Source: CBFCZU01 sp965602635 (lineage in GTDB: Bacteria; Planctomycetota; Phycisphaerae; SM23-33). From it: a DNA stretch of 22,708 nucleotides. The stretch spans positions 1 to 22,708 of the forward strand of contig CBFCZU010000039.1 in the NCBI GenBank assembly GCA_965602635.1, given 5' to 3'. The notes below the pieces were generated by a model, which was given only the letters and a program-made list of their open reading frames with translations, did no database searches and was not told the DNA's origin. Positions 7,500 through 15,426 of this stretch are shown here, piece by piece; position 1 is the stretch's first letter; the number at the start of each line of letters is the position of its first letter. The translations under genes were made by a program, and so were the position numbers.

Positions 7500-8660
7500 A
7501 TGAAAGGCACACTGTTGGCTGTCCTGGTCGCTTCTATGGTTGTCCCGGGCTGTGACAGATCGTCGCCGAGGCCCAAGGACGCCGGCAAGCCCCCCGTCAT
7601 GCTCAGCGTTGGCCACGTCGGGCACGATCATCACCTGGCCCTGTACGTGGCCGCCTTGGAAGGCGAGCGGTTCAGGAAGGACTACGGCATATACCTCAAG
7701 GCGATCAAGTCTCGCGAGGTGTACGACTTGGTGGAGAACGGCAGGGGGCTGGCGCGGCTCAGGTTCATCAAAGTCGGCGGCGGCTCGCGCATGCCGGCGG
7801 CCATGAGCCGAGGCGAAATCCAGATCGGCCTCGGGGGCGTCCTGCCCGTCACGAAGTTTGCCGACCGTGGGCAGCCGTTCAAAATCATCTGCCCGCTTCA
7901 GACCGACGGCGACATGCTGGTGATGCAGAAGGACTCTCCCGTGACGGATTGGCCATCCTTCGTCTCCGCGGCGAAGGGCGGGGCCAAGCCGCTGAAGATC
8001 GGCTACAAGGCACCCCTTGCGGTCGCCAAGCTCGTCTTTGAGCGGGCGCTGAGGGCCGAGGGCATCCCCCACGGCCACAACGCCGCCGACAGGAGAACCA
8101 GGGTCATCCTCGTCAACTTCGGCTCGGAGAAGAGCCCCCTGCCGCTGATGGAAACCCGGAGCATCGACGGGTTCGTGATGAACCAGCCGGGCGTCGCCGT
8201 GGCCGTGCACAAGGGGCTGGGCAAGGTCGTCGCGGAGCTGCGCGACCTGCCGCCGAAAGGCAAGTGGGTCAATCACCCATGCTGCTGCGTTTGCGCCACC
8301 CAGCAGACGCTCGAGACCCATCCGGGGGTCGTGAAGGCGTTCCTGAAGGTGATTCTGCTGAGCACGCGGCTCATCAAGAGCGACCAGCAACTGGCCATCG
8401 ACTGCGCCGCGCGGTGGACCAAGTATGACAAGGCCATCGAGAAGGCTTCGATCCCGACGATTGTGTATATCGCCGAGCCGACCGACACCTGGGTCGCGGG
8501 CATGAATACCTGGGCCGACATGGTCCGAGACGTTAAGCTGTTCACGGGCAGATACGCCGGGGTCCCGTCGGATGAAATAGTGCGGGACGTCTGCTCGTTG
8601 GAGCTTTGCCGAGCCGCGGCCAGGGAACTTCGCCGGAAAGGTCTGCTCGAACGGAAATGA
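7500..8660 (+). CDS. saoB: ABC transporter substrate-binding lipoprotein, SaoB-like (cysteine form)
   Basis: 386-residue periplasmic binding protein of the SsuA/NMT1-like (sulfonate/nitrate/thiamine-precursor) fold. The signal peptide ends in a lipobox-like VPGC with Cys18 as the lipid anchor. Two features are unusual. A His-rich N-terminal segment (GHVGHDHH, His39/42/44/45) lies where these proteins begin their ligand pocket. A thiol cluster NHPCCCVCA holds Cys261, 262, 263 and 265. From memory, the SAO system's binding (seleno)protein SaoB has adjacent Cys/Sec residues in such a place; that match cannot be searched here. The pocket suggests a soft metal or organometal ligand (inference). 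The ribosome site AAGGAG is strong. The stop overlaps the permease ATG (ATGA), showing an operon. A plain sulfonate- or nitrate-type binding protein is the alternative. Confidence 0.8.
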   Translation: MKGTLLAVLVASMVVPGCDRSSPRPKDAGKPPVMLSVGHVGHDHHLALYVAALEGERFRKDYGIYLKAIKSREVYDLVENGRGLARLRFIKVGGGSRMPAAMSRGEIQIGLGGVLPVTKFADRGQPFKIICPLQTDGDMLVMQKDSPVTDWPSFVSAAKGGAKPLKIGYKAPLAVAKLVFERALRAEGIPHGHNAADRRTRVILVNFGSEKSPLPLMETRSIDGFVMNQPGVAVAVHKGLGKVVAELRDLPPKGKWVNHPCCCVCATQQTLETHPGVVKAFLKVILLSTRLIKSDQQLAIDCAARWTKYDKAIEKASIPTIVYIAEPTDTWVAGMNTWADMVRDVKLFTGRYAGVPSDEIVRDVCSLELCRAAARELRRKGLLERK

Positions 8661-9496
8661 AATCCAGGCGACTGCTCATGAAGATTGCCCTCGGGGCTGT
8701 CGTGCCGGCGGCGATTCTGCTGGCGTGGCACTTCGCGTCGAGGGGCAGCGCGGTAGTGCCGTCGATCGGGTCGGTCGTGAACGTTCTGATCCACCCCTTC
8801 CGCGACCCGCCCGACCTGGACGCCACGCCTTTGGCAGACGGGGCCCTGGCCAGCATCCTGCGCGTGGCGTGCGGCTTCTCGCTGGCGGCGCTGACGGCGG
8901 TTCCGATCGGCCTGCTGGTGGGGCGCTGTCGGGCGGCGATGGAGATGCTCTCGCCCACGATGGCGGCAGCCATGGTGATCAGTCCCATCGCCTGGATTCC
9001 CGTGGCCATCATCATCTTCGGGCTGACCAGCCCGGCCACCGCGCTGTATGGCGAGGAGGCATGGCGGCATGGCCTGCTGGATCAGTTGCGGTTCGCGATC
9101 GTGGCGGTGATCTGGATGGGCGCGTTCTTCCCGATCGCGCTGAACACGGCGGCAGGGGCCGCTGCCGTCCGCGAGGCCCACATCGAAGCCGCCCGGATGC
9201 TCGGCGCCGGACGCCGGCAGGTGCTGAGCAAGGTCGTGCTGCCCAGCGCGGGCCCGGCGATTATGACCGGCCTGCGCGTGGGCGGAGGCATCGCCTGGCG
9301 TGTGATCATCGCGGCGGAGATTTTCCCCGGCACGCGCGGCGGGCTGGGATACATGATCACGACGGCCCACGAACAGGCTTCCTATGAGTACGCTTTCGCC
9401 AGCATCATCGTCATCGGGGCCATCGGGCTGACGTTGGATGGCCTGCTGCGCCTGGGGGCGGTGCGCGTGGGCCGCTGGCAGCCGAAAGAGCGATAA
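8657..9496 (+). CDS. saoP: ABC transporter permease, SaoP-like (BPD_transp_1 family)
   Basis: 279-residue inner-membrane permease starting at ATG 8657, whose first base precedes the overlapping stop of the binding-protein gene. It has an N-terminal anchor helix (LLMKIALGAVVPAAILLAW) and further hydrophobic helices, for example residues about 100-120 (MAAAMVISPIAWIPVAIIIF). The EAA loop EAARMLGAGRRQVLSKVVLPSA contacts the ATPase. An open frame begins about 50 bp further upstream, but that would overlap the binding-protein gene more deeply and add a charged tail. It forms the channel for the ligand of the adjacent lipoprotein. The family is clear (SsuC/TauC-like); the Sao subgroup is inferred from the neighbour. 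Confidence 0.85.
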   Translation: MKSRRLLMKIALGAVVPAAILLAWHFASRGSAVVPSIGSVVNVLIHPFRDPPDLDATPLADGALASILRVACGFSLAALTAVPIGLLVGRCRAAMEMLSPTMAAAMVISPIAWIPVAIIIFGLTSPATALYGEEAWRHGLLDQLRFAIVAVIWMGAFFPIALNTAAGAAAVREAHIEAARMLGAGRRQVLSKVVLPSAGPAIMTGLRVGGGIAWRVIIAAEIFPGTRGGLGYMITTAHEQASYEYAFASIIVIGAIGLTLDGLLRLGAVRVGRWQPKER

Positions 9497-9498
9497 TC

Positions 9499-10287
9499 GT
9501 GAGCGATGTAGAGGACATGATCCGGTTTGAGCACGTCAGCAAGTGCTTCGTCACGCCCGCGCGCGGCAGCGTCTGGGCCGTCCGCGACCTGGACCTCGCC
9601 TGCGTGGGCGGTGAGTTCACGTGTGTGTTGGGACCCTCCGGCTGCGGCAAGACGACGCTGCTGCGCGTGGCCGCCGGATTGGCGGCGCCCACGCAGGGGC
9701 GGGTGTTCGTCAACGGGAACGCGGTTGCGGGCGTGCCGGAGAACGTCGGCATGGTCAGCCAGGAAGGCGCACTGCTGCCTTGGCGGAAGGTCTTGGAGAA
9801 CGTGGCCCTGGGCCTGGAGATTGCCGGGCTGCGAGCGCCGCAGCGCAAAGCTCGGGCGCTGGCGGCAATTCGGCGGGTGGGTCTTCCGGCCGAGGTGGCC
9901 CGCAGCCTGCCGCACGAATTGTCCGGAGGCATGCGCCAGCGGGTGGCGCTGGCCCGCGCGCTGTGCGCCGCTCCGCGCGTCTTGCTCATGGACGAGCCCT
10001 TTGCCAGTGTGGACGAGCCGACCCGCCATCACCTCCAGGCAGAGCTGCTGGAGCTGTGGGCGGCCGACCGCCAGACAATCCTCTTTGTGACCCACAGCAT
10101 CGAGGAGGCCGTCTTCCTGGCAGACAGAATCGTCGTCATGACCTTCGGGCGGACGGTCGCCGAGATCGCCGTGGACCTCCCCCGCCCGCGGGACAGGTTC
10201 TCGGAGGCGTTCGTGGGTCTGCTGCTGGCCGTCCGGCGCGCGTTTGCCGACCCCAGGGATCATGAGTTGGACCTGGACCTGGCCTAG
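9499..10287 (+). CDS. saoA: ABC transporter ATP-binding protein, SaoA-like
   Basis: 262-residue ATPase powering the importer. All motifs are intact: Walker A GPSGCGKTT, Q-loop VSQEGALLPW, signature LSGGMRQR, Walker B VLLMDEPFASVD and switch His in THS. It belongs to the nitrate/sulfonate/taurine (SsuB/TauB-like) subfamily. The start is GTG at 9499, 2 bp after the permease stop; a second in-frame ATG lies 33 bp further in. It is the last gene of the three-gene operon; the following gene, selA, lies 266 bp away with its own candidate promoter. A role in importing or sensing an unknown ligand bound by the Cys-rich lipoprotein is inferred. Confidence 0.88.
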   Translation: MSDVEDMIRFEHVSKCFVTPARGSVWAVRDLDLACVGGEFTCVLGPSGCGKTTLLRVAAGLAAPTQGRVFVNGNAVAGVPENVGMVSQEGALLPWRKVLENVALGLEIAGLRAPQRKARALAAIRRVGLPAEVARSLPHELSGGMRQRVALARALCAAPRVLLMDEPFASVDEPTRHHLQAELLELWAADRQTILFVTHSIEEAVFLADRIVVMTFGRTVAEIAVDLPRPRDRFSEAFVGLLLAVRRAFADPRDHELDLDLA

Positions 10288-10553
10288 CAGCTCCCGCCCG
10301 GTCCGTGGCGCCTCAGGGCGGTGAACTGCCCGGGCCGTATGCGAGGGAACCCACGCGGGAACTGATCAAGTCCGCCGGCGGCGCTGCCCGGCGGCTTCCA
10401 GGCCTGAGCAGGCCGGGAGCTACGTTGCATTCGGCCGGCAGGATGGTAAACTGCCGTGGTTGGGCCCGAGGGGACCGTGCGGGAGTTCGCCATGGATGAT
10501 CCGCCTGCCGCGGACGTTGGCATCATGGCAGGGCGAATCCGAGGGAGAACCAC
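10288..10553. other. 266-bp intergenic region between the ABC operon and selA
   Basis: No coding frame with protein character. It holds several GC-rich inverted repeats, such as CCGCCGG...CCGGCGG near 10371-10394 and GGCC-tgagca-GGCC near 10401-10414. These could end the upstream transcript or fold in the selA leader. I recognise no known riboswitch consensus. Confidence 0.4.
10425..10452 (+). promoter_or_regulatory. Candidate promoter of selA-selB
   Basis: TTGCAT (10425-10430), a 16-bp spacer and TAAACT (10447-10452) lie about 100 nt upstream of the selA ATG. The match is moderate. Confidence 0.35.
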
Positions 10554-11987
10554 ATGGCTGCCAGCCTGAAGCAGGAGCTGCTACGTAAGATTCCGTCGAT
10601 CGATGATCTTCTGGCCGGCAGCGCGGCTGCGGGGTGGCTTGCCGAGCATCCCCGCCCGCTGGTGGCGGCCTGCGTCCGCGAGGCGGTCGGCGAGCTGCGC
10701 CGGCAGATCCTCTCGGACTCCGCGGGCCGGTGCGGGCCGGCGCACGTCACTGCCGAGTTCATCCTCGCCCGGGCCGAGCAGAGGTTGGCCGAACGGACCC
10801 AGCCCCACCTGCGGGTGGCGATCAACGCCACCGGCATCATCCTGCACACCGCCCTGGGCCGGGCCGTCTGGCCGGAGGGCGTCGTCGATTCGATGGCGAA
10901 GGAGCTGGCCGGATACGTCACGCTCGCCATCGACCGGGAGACCGGCAAACGCTCCGAGCGCGACAAGCGGGTCGAGCACATCCTCACCGAGCTGACCGGC
11001 GCCGAGGCCGCCACCGTCGTCAATAACAACGCCGCCGCGACGATGATCGTGCTGGCGGCGCTGGCCGCCGGCAAGGAAGTCATCGTCTCGCGCGGGCAGC
11101 TCATCGAGATCGGCGGATCGTTCCGGCTGCCGGAGGTAATGGCCCAGAGCGGCGCCCGCCTGGTCGAGGTCGGCGCCACCAACCGGACGCATTTGCGCGA
11201 CTATGAGGCCGCCATCACCGACGAGACCGCACTCATCCTCCGCGTTCACCCGAGCAACTACCGGATCGTCGGCTTCACGAAAGAGGTGCCACTGGACGAG
11301 CTGGTCGAGCTGGCCCACGCGCGGGGGCTGGCCCTGCTGGACGACCTGGGGGCGGGCGCGCTGGTGGGTCTGGAGCAGTTCGGCCTGCCGCACGAGCCCA
11401 CCGTGGGCGAGTCGATCGCGGCCGGCGCCGACGTGGTTATCTCCAGCGCCGACAAGCTCATGGGCGCCAGCCAGGGCGGCGTCATCGTCGGCAGGAGCCA
11501 ATACGTCGAGCGGATCGCCAGGCACCCGCTGGCGCGGGCATTCCGCGTGGACAAGACCTGCCTGATGGCCCTGGAGCGGACGCTCTTCCTCTTCCGCGAC
11601 CCGGAGCGGCTGAAGCGCGAGCATCCCACGTATCGCATGCTCACCACGCCGCCGGAAGTCCTGAAGCAACGGGCCGAGGCCCTCGCCGCCGCCATCGCCC
11701 CGGCCATGCCCGCGGCCCAGGTGCAGGTCCGCGACGGCGTGGGATTCCTCGGCAGCGGCTCGCTGCCGATGGAGCAGCTGCCGACCTCGCTTGTGGCCTT
11801 GACGGTGCCGGGCGTAAAGCCCGACGAACTGGCCCGGCGACTGCGCATGGACGAGGCGGCGGTGTTCGCCCGCATCGAGGACGACGCCGTCGTCATGGAC
11901 GTCCGCACGCTCACCGACGAGCAGGTCCCGCTCGTAGCGCAGGCGGCCGGGCGAGTGGCGGAAGGCGGCGGGCCGGCGCCGGCCTGA
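10554..11987 (+). CDS. selA: L-seryl-tRNA(Sec) selenium transferase
   Basis: 477-residue PLP enzyme that converts Ser-tRNA(Sec) to Sec-tRNA(Sec) using selenophosphate; bacterial SelA works as a large ring (homodecamer in studied species). The N-terminal domain has the expected KIPSIDDLL motif and the INATGIILHTALGRA segment. The PLP lysine is Lys301 in SSADKLMGASQGG, matching Lys295 of the E. coli enzyme. Length fits the family (about 460-470). GGGAG lies upstream of the ATG. selB starts 9 bp after its stop, so the two are cotranscribed. With selD and tRNA-Sec downstream, the complete bacterial Sec synthesis set is within 8 kb. Confidence 0.97.
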   Translation: MAASLKQELLRKIPSIDDLLAGSAAAGWLAEHPRPLVAACVREAVGELRRQILSDSAGRCGPAHVTAEFILARAEQRLAERTQPHLRVAINATGIILHTALGRAVWPEGVVDSMAKELAGYVTLAIDRETGKRSERDKRVEHILTELTGAEAATVVNNNAAATMIVLAALAAGKEVIVSRGQLIEIGGSFRLPEVMAQSGARLVEVGATNRTHLRDYEAAITDETALILRVHPSNYRIVGFTKEVPLDELVELAHARGLALLDDLGAGALVGLEQFGLPHEPTVGESIAAGADVVISSADKLMGASQGGVIVGRSQYVERIARHPLARAFRVDKTCLMALERTLFLFRDPERLKREHPTYRMLTTPPEVLKQRAEALAAAIAPAMPAAQVQVRDGVGFLGSGSLPMEQLPTSLVALTVPGVKPDELARRLRMDEAAVFARIEDDAVVMDVRTLTDEQVPLVAQAAGRVAEGGGPAPA

Positions 11988-11996
11988 CCTGAGGAC

Positions 11997-13946
11997 ATGA
12001 GCTCGCCGCGCAAGAACATCATGCTGGGCACGGCCGGTCACGTGGACCACGGCAAGACCGCGCTGGTGAAGCTGCTCACCGGCTGCGAGACCGACGTCCT
12101 GGCGGCCGAGAAGGAGCGGGGGCTCACCATCGAGCTGGGCTTCGCCCCATGCCGGATGAGTGACGAGCGGATCGTCGGCATCGTGGACGTGCCCGGGCAC
12201 GTGGACTTCATCCGCAACATGGTGGCCGGGGCGCACGGGGTGGACGTAGTGATCTTCGTGGTCGCCGCCGACGACGGGGTCATGCCGCAGACCCGCGAGC
12301 ACCTCGACATCCTCACGCTGATGGGCGTCCGCCGGGGCGTCGTCGCGGTGACCAAGATCGACATGGTGGACGCCGACCTCCGCGAGCTGGTGACCGAGGA
12401 GCTGGGCGAGTTCGTGAAGGGCACGTTCCTCGAGGCCGCGCCCATCTGTCCGGTCTCCAACGTCACCGGCGAGGGGTTCGAGGGGTTCTTCGAGGAGCTG
12501 AACAAGGCCGTCGCCGCCTGCGAGCAGCGGGGGGTGTCGGGGCTGTTCCGGCAGTGGATCGAGCGCGTCTTCACGATCCGCGGCTTCGGGACGGTTGTCT
12601 CGGGCGTCGCCAGCAGCGGGGAGGTCCGCGTCGGCGACAGGCTGGCGGTGGTCCCCGGCGGTGGCTCAGGCCGCGTGCGGTGTTTGGAGGTTTACGGCCA
12701 GGAGGCCGACCTAGGCCGGGCCGGGGAGTGCGTCGCGCTGAACCTGACCGACGTGGGGCAGGACGAACTCGCCCGCGGACTGGTCGTCTGCCAGGGCGAC
12801 GCGTTGCAGCCGGTCAGCATGGTCGAGGCGGAGCTGCGACTCCTGGAGGCCGTGCCGGTGCCGCTGAAGGACTACGCCGAGGTGCACGTGCACGTAGGCA
12901 CCGCCGAGGCGATGGCTCACGTGGCGATGCTGACGGGCGAGTCGTTGTCGCCCGGCCTCAGCGCCATGGTGCAACTTCGGCTGGCCAGGCCGCTGGGCGT
13001 GGCGCCGGGGGAGCGGTTCGTGATCCGCGCCGGCGTCGGCGGAATGGCCGGCGGACGCGTTACCACCATCGGCGGCGGGCGCGTCCTGGGGGTCAGCAAC
13101 GTCCGCCTCCGCCGCGGCCGGCCGTGGACGCTCGCGGCGCTGGCGGCTCGCGGCGAAGCGATCGACTCTCCCCCCGACTGGTGCGCCTTGAACCTGAAGC
13201 AGGCCGCCCGGGCGATGGGCGCCGATGAGCTGGCCAGGCAGGTGCTGATGCACCCGGCCGAGGCGGCGTCGATGGTTGAGCGGCTGCTCGCCGACGGGGT
13301 GGTCGTCCGGACGGCCGGCGGCGGCTTCGTGCACCGGGACGTGGTGGCCGACGCCGGCAGGCAGATCGTCGAGACGCTGGAGCAGTTCCACGCCGCGAAC
13401 CCCATGCGCGTCGGCATCGAGGAGGACGAGCTGCCCGGGCACATCGGCCAGGAGGCAGGCGTCTTCGAGATCGCCCTGGCAAAGCTGACGGATGACGGCG
13501 TCACCGAGCGCCGCGACTCGGTCATCGCGCTGGCCGGCAGGCAGGCGAGGGTTTCGGCGGCCGACCAGAAGCTCTGCCAGCTCGTGGAGTCGGCGCTTCG
13601 GCGGGGGCATCTGGCCCCGCCCGCCCTGGCGGAGCTGGCCGAGTCGTCGGGCGAGAGCCCCGCCCGCATCGGCGAGATCATCCGGCTGCTGGCCGACCAG
13701 GGGGCCGTCGTGCAGGTGGACGAGAAGGTCGTGATGCACCGGGAAGCCGTCGAGGCCGCCGCGGAGGTCGCGCTCAAGCTGTTCGCCAAGGACGGCAGGT
13801 TCACCACCGTGGGGTTCCGCGACGCACTGGGAGTCAGCCGCAAGTTCGCCGTCCCGCTGCTGGACTACTTCGATACCGTCCACCTTACCGTTCGCTCCGG
13901 CAGCCAGCGAACGCCCGGCGCCGCGGCGAGGAACCGCCCCGGATAG
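11997..13946 (+). CDS. selB: Selenocysteine-specific elongation factor
   Basis: 649-residue GTPase that delivers Sec-tRNA(Sec) to UGA codons marked by a SECIS hairpin. The N-terminal EF-Tu-like GTPase domain has G1 GHVDHGKT, G3 DVPGHVDF and G4 VTKID, as usual in SelB. It is followed by beta-barrel domains and C-terminal winged-helix domains (about residues 390-649), ending in the RFTTVGFRDALGVSRKFAVP segment typical of the SECIS-binding WH4. Length is normal for bacterial SelB (600-650). The final residues after about 630 are Arg/Pro-rich and not conserved in the family. It should recognise the (A/G)TGGC-loop hairpins found in the three neighbouring UGA-containing genes; that is inference. 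Confidence 0.97.
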   Translation: MSSPRKNIMLGTAGHVDHGKTALVKLLTGCETDVLAAEKERGLTIELGFAPCRMSDERIVGIVDVPGHVDFIRNMVAGAHGVDVVIFVVAADDGVMPQTREHLDILTLMGVRRGVVAVTKIDMVDADLRELVTEELGEFVKGTFLEAAPICPVSNVTGEGFEGFFEELNKAVAACEQRGVSGLFRQWIERVFTIRGFGTVVSGVASSGEVRVGDRLAVVPGGGSGRVRCLEVYGQEADLGRAGECVALNLTDVGQDELARGLVVCQGDALQPVSMVEAELRLLEAVPVPLKDYAEVHVHVGTAEAMAHVAMLTGESLSPGLSAMVQLRLARPLGVAPGERFVIRAGVGGMAGGRVTTIGGGRVLGVSNVRLRRGRPWTLAALAARGEAIDSPPDWCALNLKQAARAMGADELARQVLMHPAEAASMVERLLADGVVVRTAGGGFVHRDVVADAGRQIVETLEQFHAANPMRVGIEEDELPGHIGQEAGVFEIALAKLTDDGVTERRDSVIALAGRQARVSAADQKLCQLVESALRRGHLAPPALAELAESSGESPARIGEIIRLLADQGAVVQVDEKVVMHREAVEAAAEVALKLFAKDGRFTTVGFRDALGVSRKFAVPLLDYFDTVHLTVRSGSQRTPGAAARNRPG

Positions 13947-13999
13947 GCACCCCGCGCCCGACCTGGGATTTGTCTCGTGCCGGCGGGGGCGGACGCTTG

Positions 14000-14005
14000 T
14001 ATAAT
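14000..14005 (+). promoter_or_regulatory. Perfect -10 hexamer upstream of the UGA-containing gene at 14052
   Basis: TATAAT sits 46 nt upstream of the ATG. A weak -35 (GTGCCG, 3 of 6) lies 17 bp upstream. This suggests that the selenoprotein gene and perhaps selD have their own transcription start after selB. Confidence 0.45.
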
Positions 14006-14051
14006 CCAGGCTAATGTTGGGGTTCATGACCTCTCAGGAAAGGGCAGTGCG

Positions 14052-15371
14052 ATGAAAAGGGCAGTCGGCCTGATCATTCTGCTCGGTCTTGCCCCGTTGG
14101 TTGAAGGGGCCGTAGGAGACCTCAAAGCCATCCCAGTCGCGCCGAGGCAGGCCTTGCAGCAGGCGTCCTTTCGGGCCGAGACCGACGGCTTTGCCAAGGC
14201 CGGCGGCGGCGACGGGCTCACGAGCAAGCATGCGACGGTCGCCACGCTGAAAGCCGGTGAGGCCGTCATCAAGGCGGCGCTCGACTCGAAATCGCCGACC
14301 GGCGAGGTCCCCGATCTGATCCGCCTTGACCTGTCCGGCAAGGGTAACTTCAAGGGCTGCCCGACGCTGCCCCTGAAGCTGAGGGGCGCCAGCGGCTCGA
14401 CCAGCGCCGGGATCGGCCCGGCCACGATCCAGACCCAACGTGACGGCAAGGCCGTGCTGCTTCATGTCCGCGGGTACTATTATGTGAGGGGCAGCTATCG
14501 ATATCTATACATGCAGTTCGGCACCGCCCTGGAGGGCTCGTGTGCGTTCGGCGCAAAGACCTGCCGCGTCCGCATAATCGACGGCGACGGCAACTTCCGA
14601 TGCGGTGACCCGGCGAAAATGAAGGTCAAGGACGGCAAGGCCGGCGAAATCGCGATGGGAGACACGCTTCAGGTCTTCGGCGGCGACAGGGGAGCGTCCG
14701 TTCAGCGGCTTTTCTTCGGCCAGCGGGTGAAGGTGGACGGGAAGTGGTACGAGGTGAAGATCTCGCCCGACGGGTCGAAGGTATCGGCCGCTGAGGCGAA
14801 GGTCGAGATGGGGCAGGTGCGGATACCGCGTGAGCAGTGGTCGGCGACGCTCGTCGGCACGAAGCACTTTGTGATGCTCTCGGGCTGGGCCGCGCCGGTG
14901 AAGGTGCCGGCCGGCGAGTACGTGTTCATGGCCTACACCGAGATGCACAAGGACAGGGCGCGCCTGCGCTGCTTTGGCGGACGCGCGCCGCAGGGCACCC
15001 TGAAGGTCTTTACCGTCTCGGCGGGGAAGGTTACGGACCTGGTAGCCGGGTCGCCCATGACCGCCGGCGTGGACGTCAAGTCCCGCGACGCGACGACGGA
15101 ATTCTCCCTCAGGCTCCTGGACGCCTCCGGGGCGACCGTGGCGGATCTGGCGATTGCCAACGGCCAGCGCCCCGACGCGCCGCGGATAGAGATCCATGAC
15201 GCCGCCGGCAAGAAGATCTACGACGGCAAAATGAGGTATGGCTGAGGCTTTGTATGTTCGCACTCATGGCGAGTGCCGTCGCATCTTAAGGGTGAGTTCA
15301 CGGCCACGCTGAAGTTCGTGGCTAAGCCGTTCGAGATAAAGTCGGAGAAGACAACCTTCACCATAGAATAG
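14052..15371 (+). CDS. Candidate secreted selenoprotein, Sec398 by UGA readthrough (novel family)
   Basis: ATG at 14052 follows AGGAAAGGG. The protein has a signal peptide (MKRAVGLIILLGLAPLVEGA) and no family I recognise. Read conventionally it stops at TGA 15243-15245 after 397 residues. The same frame continues 41 codons to TAG 15369. The extension reads like protein: GFVCSHSWRVP, then LKGEFTATLKF and beta-strand-like KTTFTIE, matching the preceding IEIHDAAGKKIYDG. GC-ending codons dominate again after the hairpin. The local motif is Tyr-Gly-Sec-Gly-Phe-Val-Cys402, a Sec-x3-Cys pair. A hairpin with loop ATGGC follows the UGA. It lies between selB and selD. I infer a Sec-dependent redox or metal-binding envelope protein. 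The alternative is a true stop with a chance open tail. Confidence 0.78.
15243..15276 (+). promoter_or_regulatory. Candidate SECIS 1: UGA plus ATGGC-loop hairpin
   Basis: After TGA (15243-15245), GCACTC (15260-15265), loop ATGGC (15266-15270) and GAGTGC (15271-15276) form a perfect 6-bp stem. The apical loop starts 20 nt after the UGA; in E. coli fdhF the distance is about 18. The closing pair and loop, C-ATGGC-G, are identical to those of SECIS 3. Confidence 0.72.
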
Positions 15372-15426
15372 CCTCTCTTCCGCGCGGTCCCGGGGCAGCG
15401 GGTGGGGGGGGAAGGAGAACCCGATC

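Noticed and set aside
7420..7502. 27-codon leader peptide overlapping the binding-protein start
   Set aside because: It is basic low-information sequence with no ribosome site of note; probably chance.
6946..7512. Minus-strand frame of about 190 codons upstream of the ABC operon
   Set aside because: It overlaps the M55 gene antisense, is Arg/Pro/Gly-rich and has no recognisable motif.
10288..10553. Riboswitch or selenium-responsive leader before selA
   Set aside because: Inverted repeats exist but no known riboswitch core could be recognised; in such GC-rich DNA they may be incidental.
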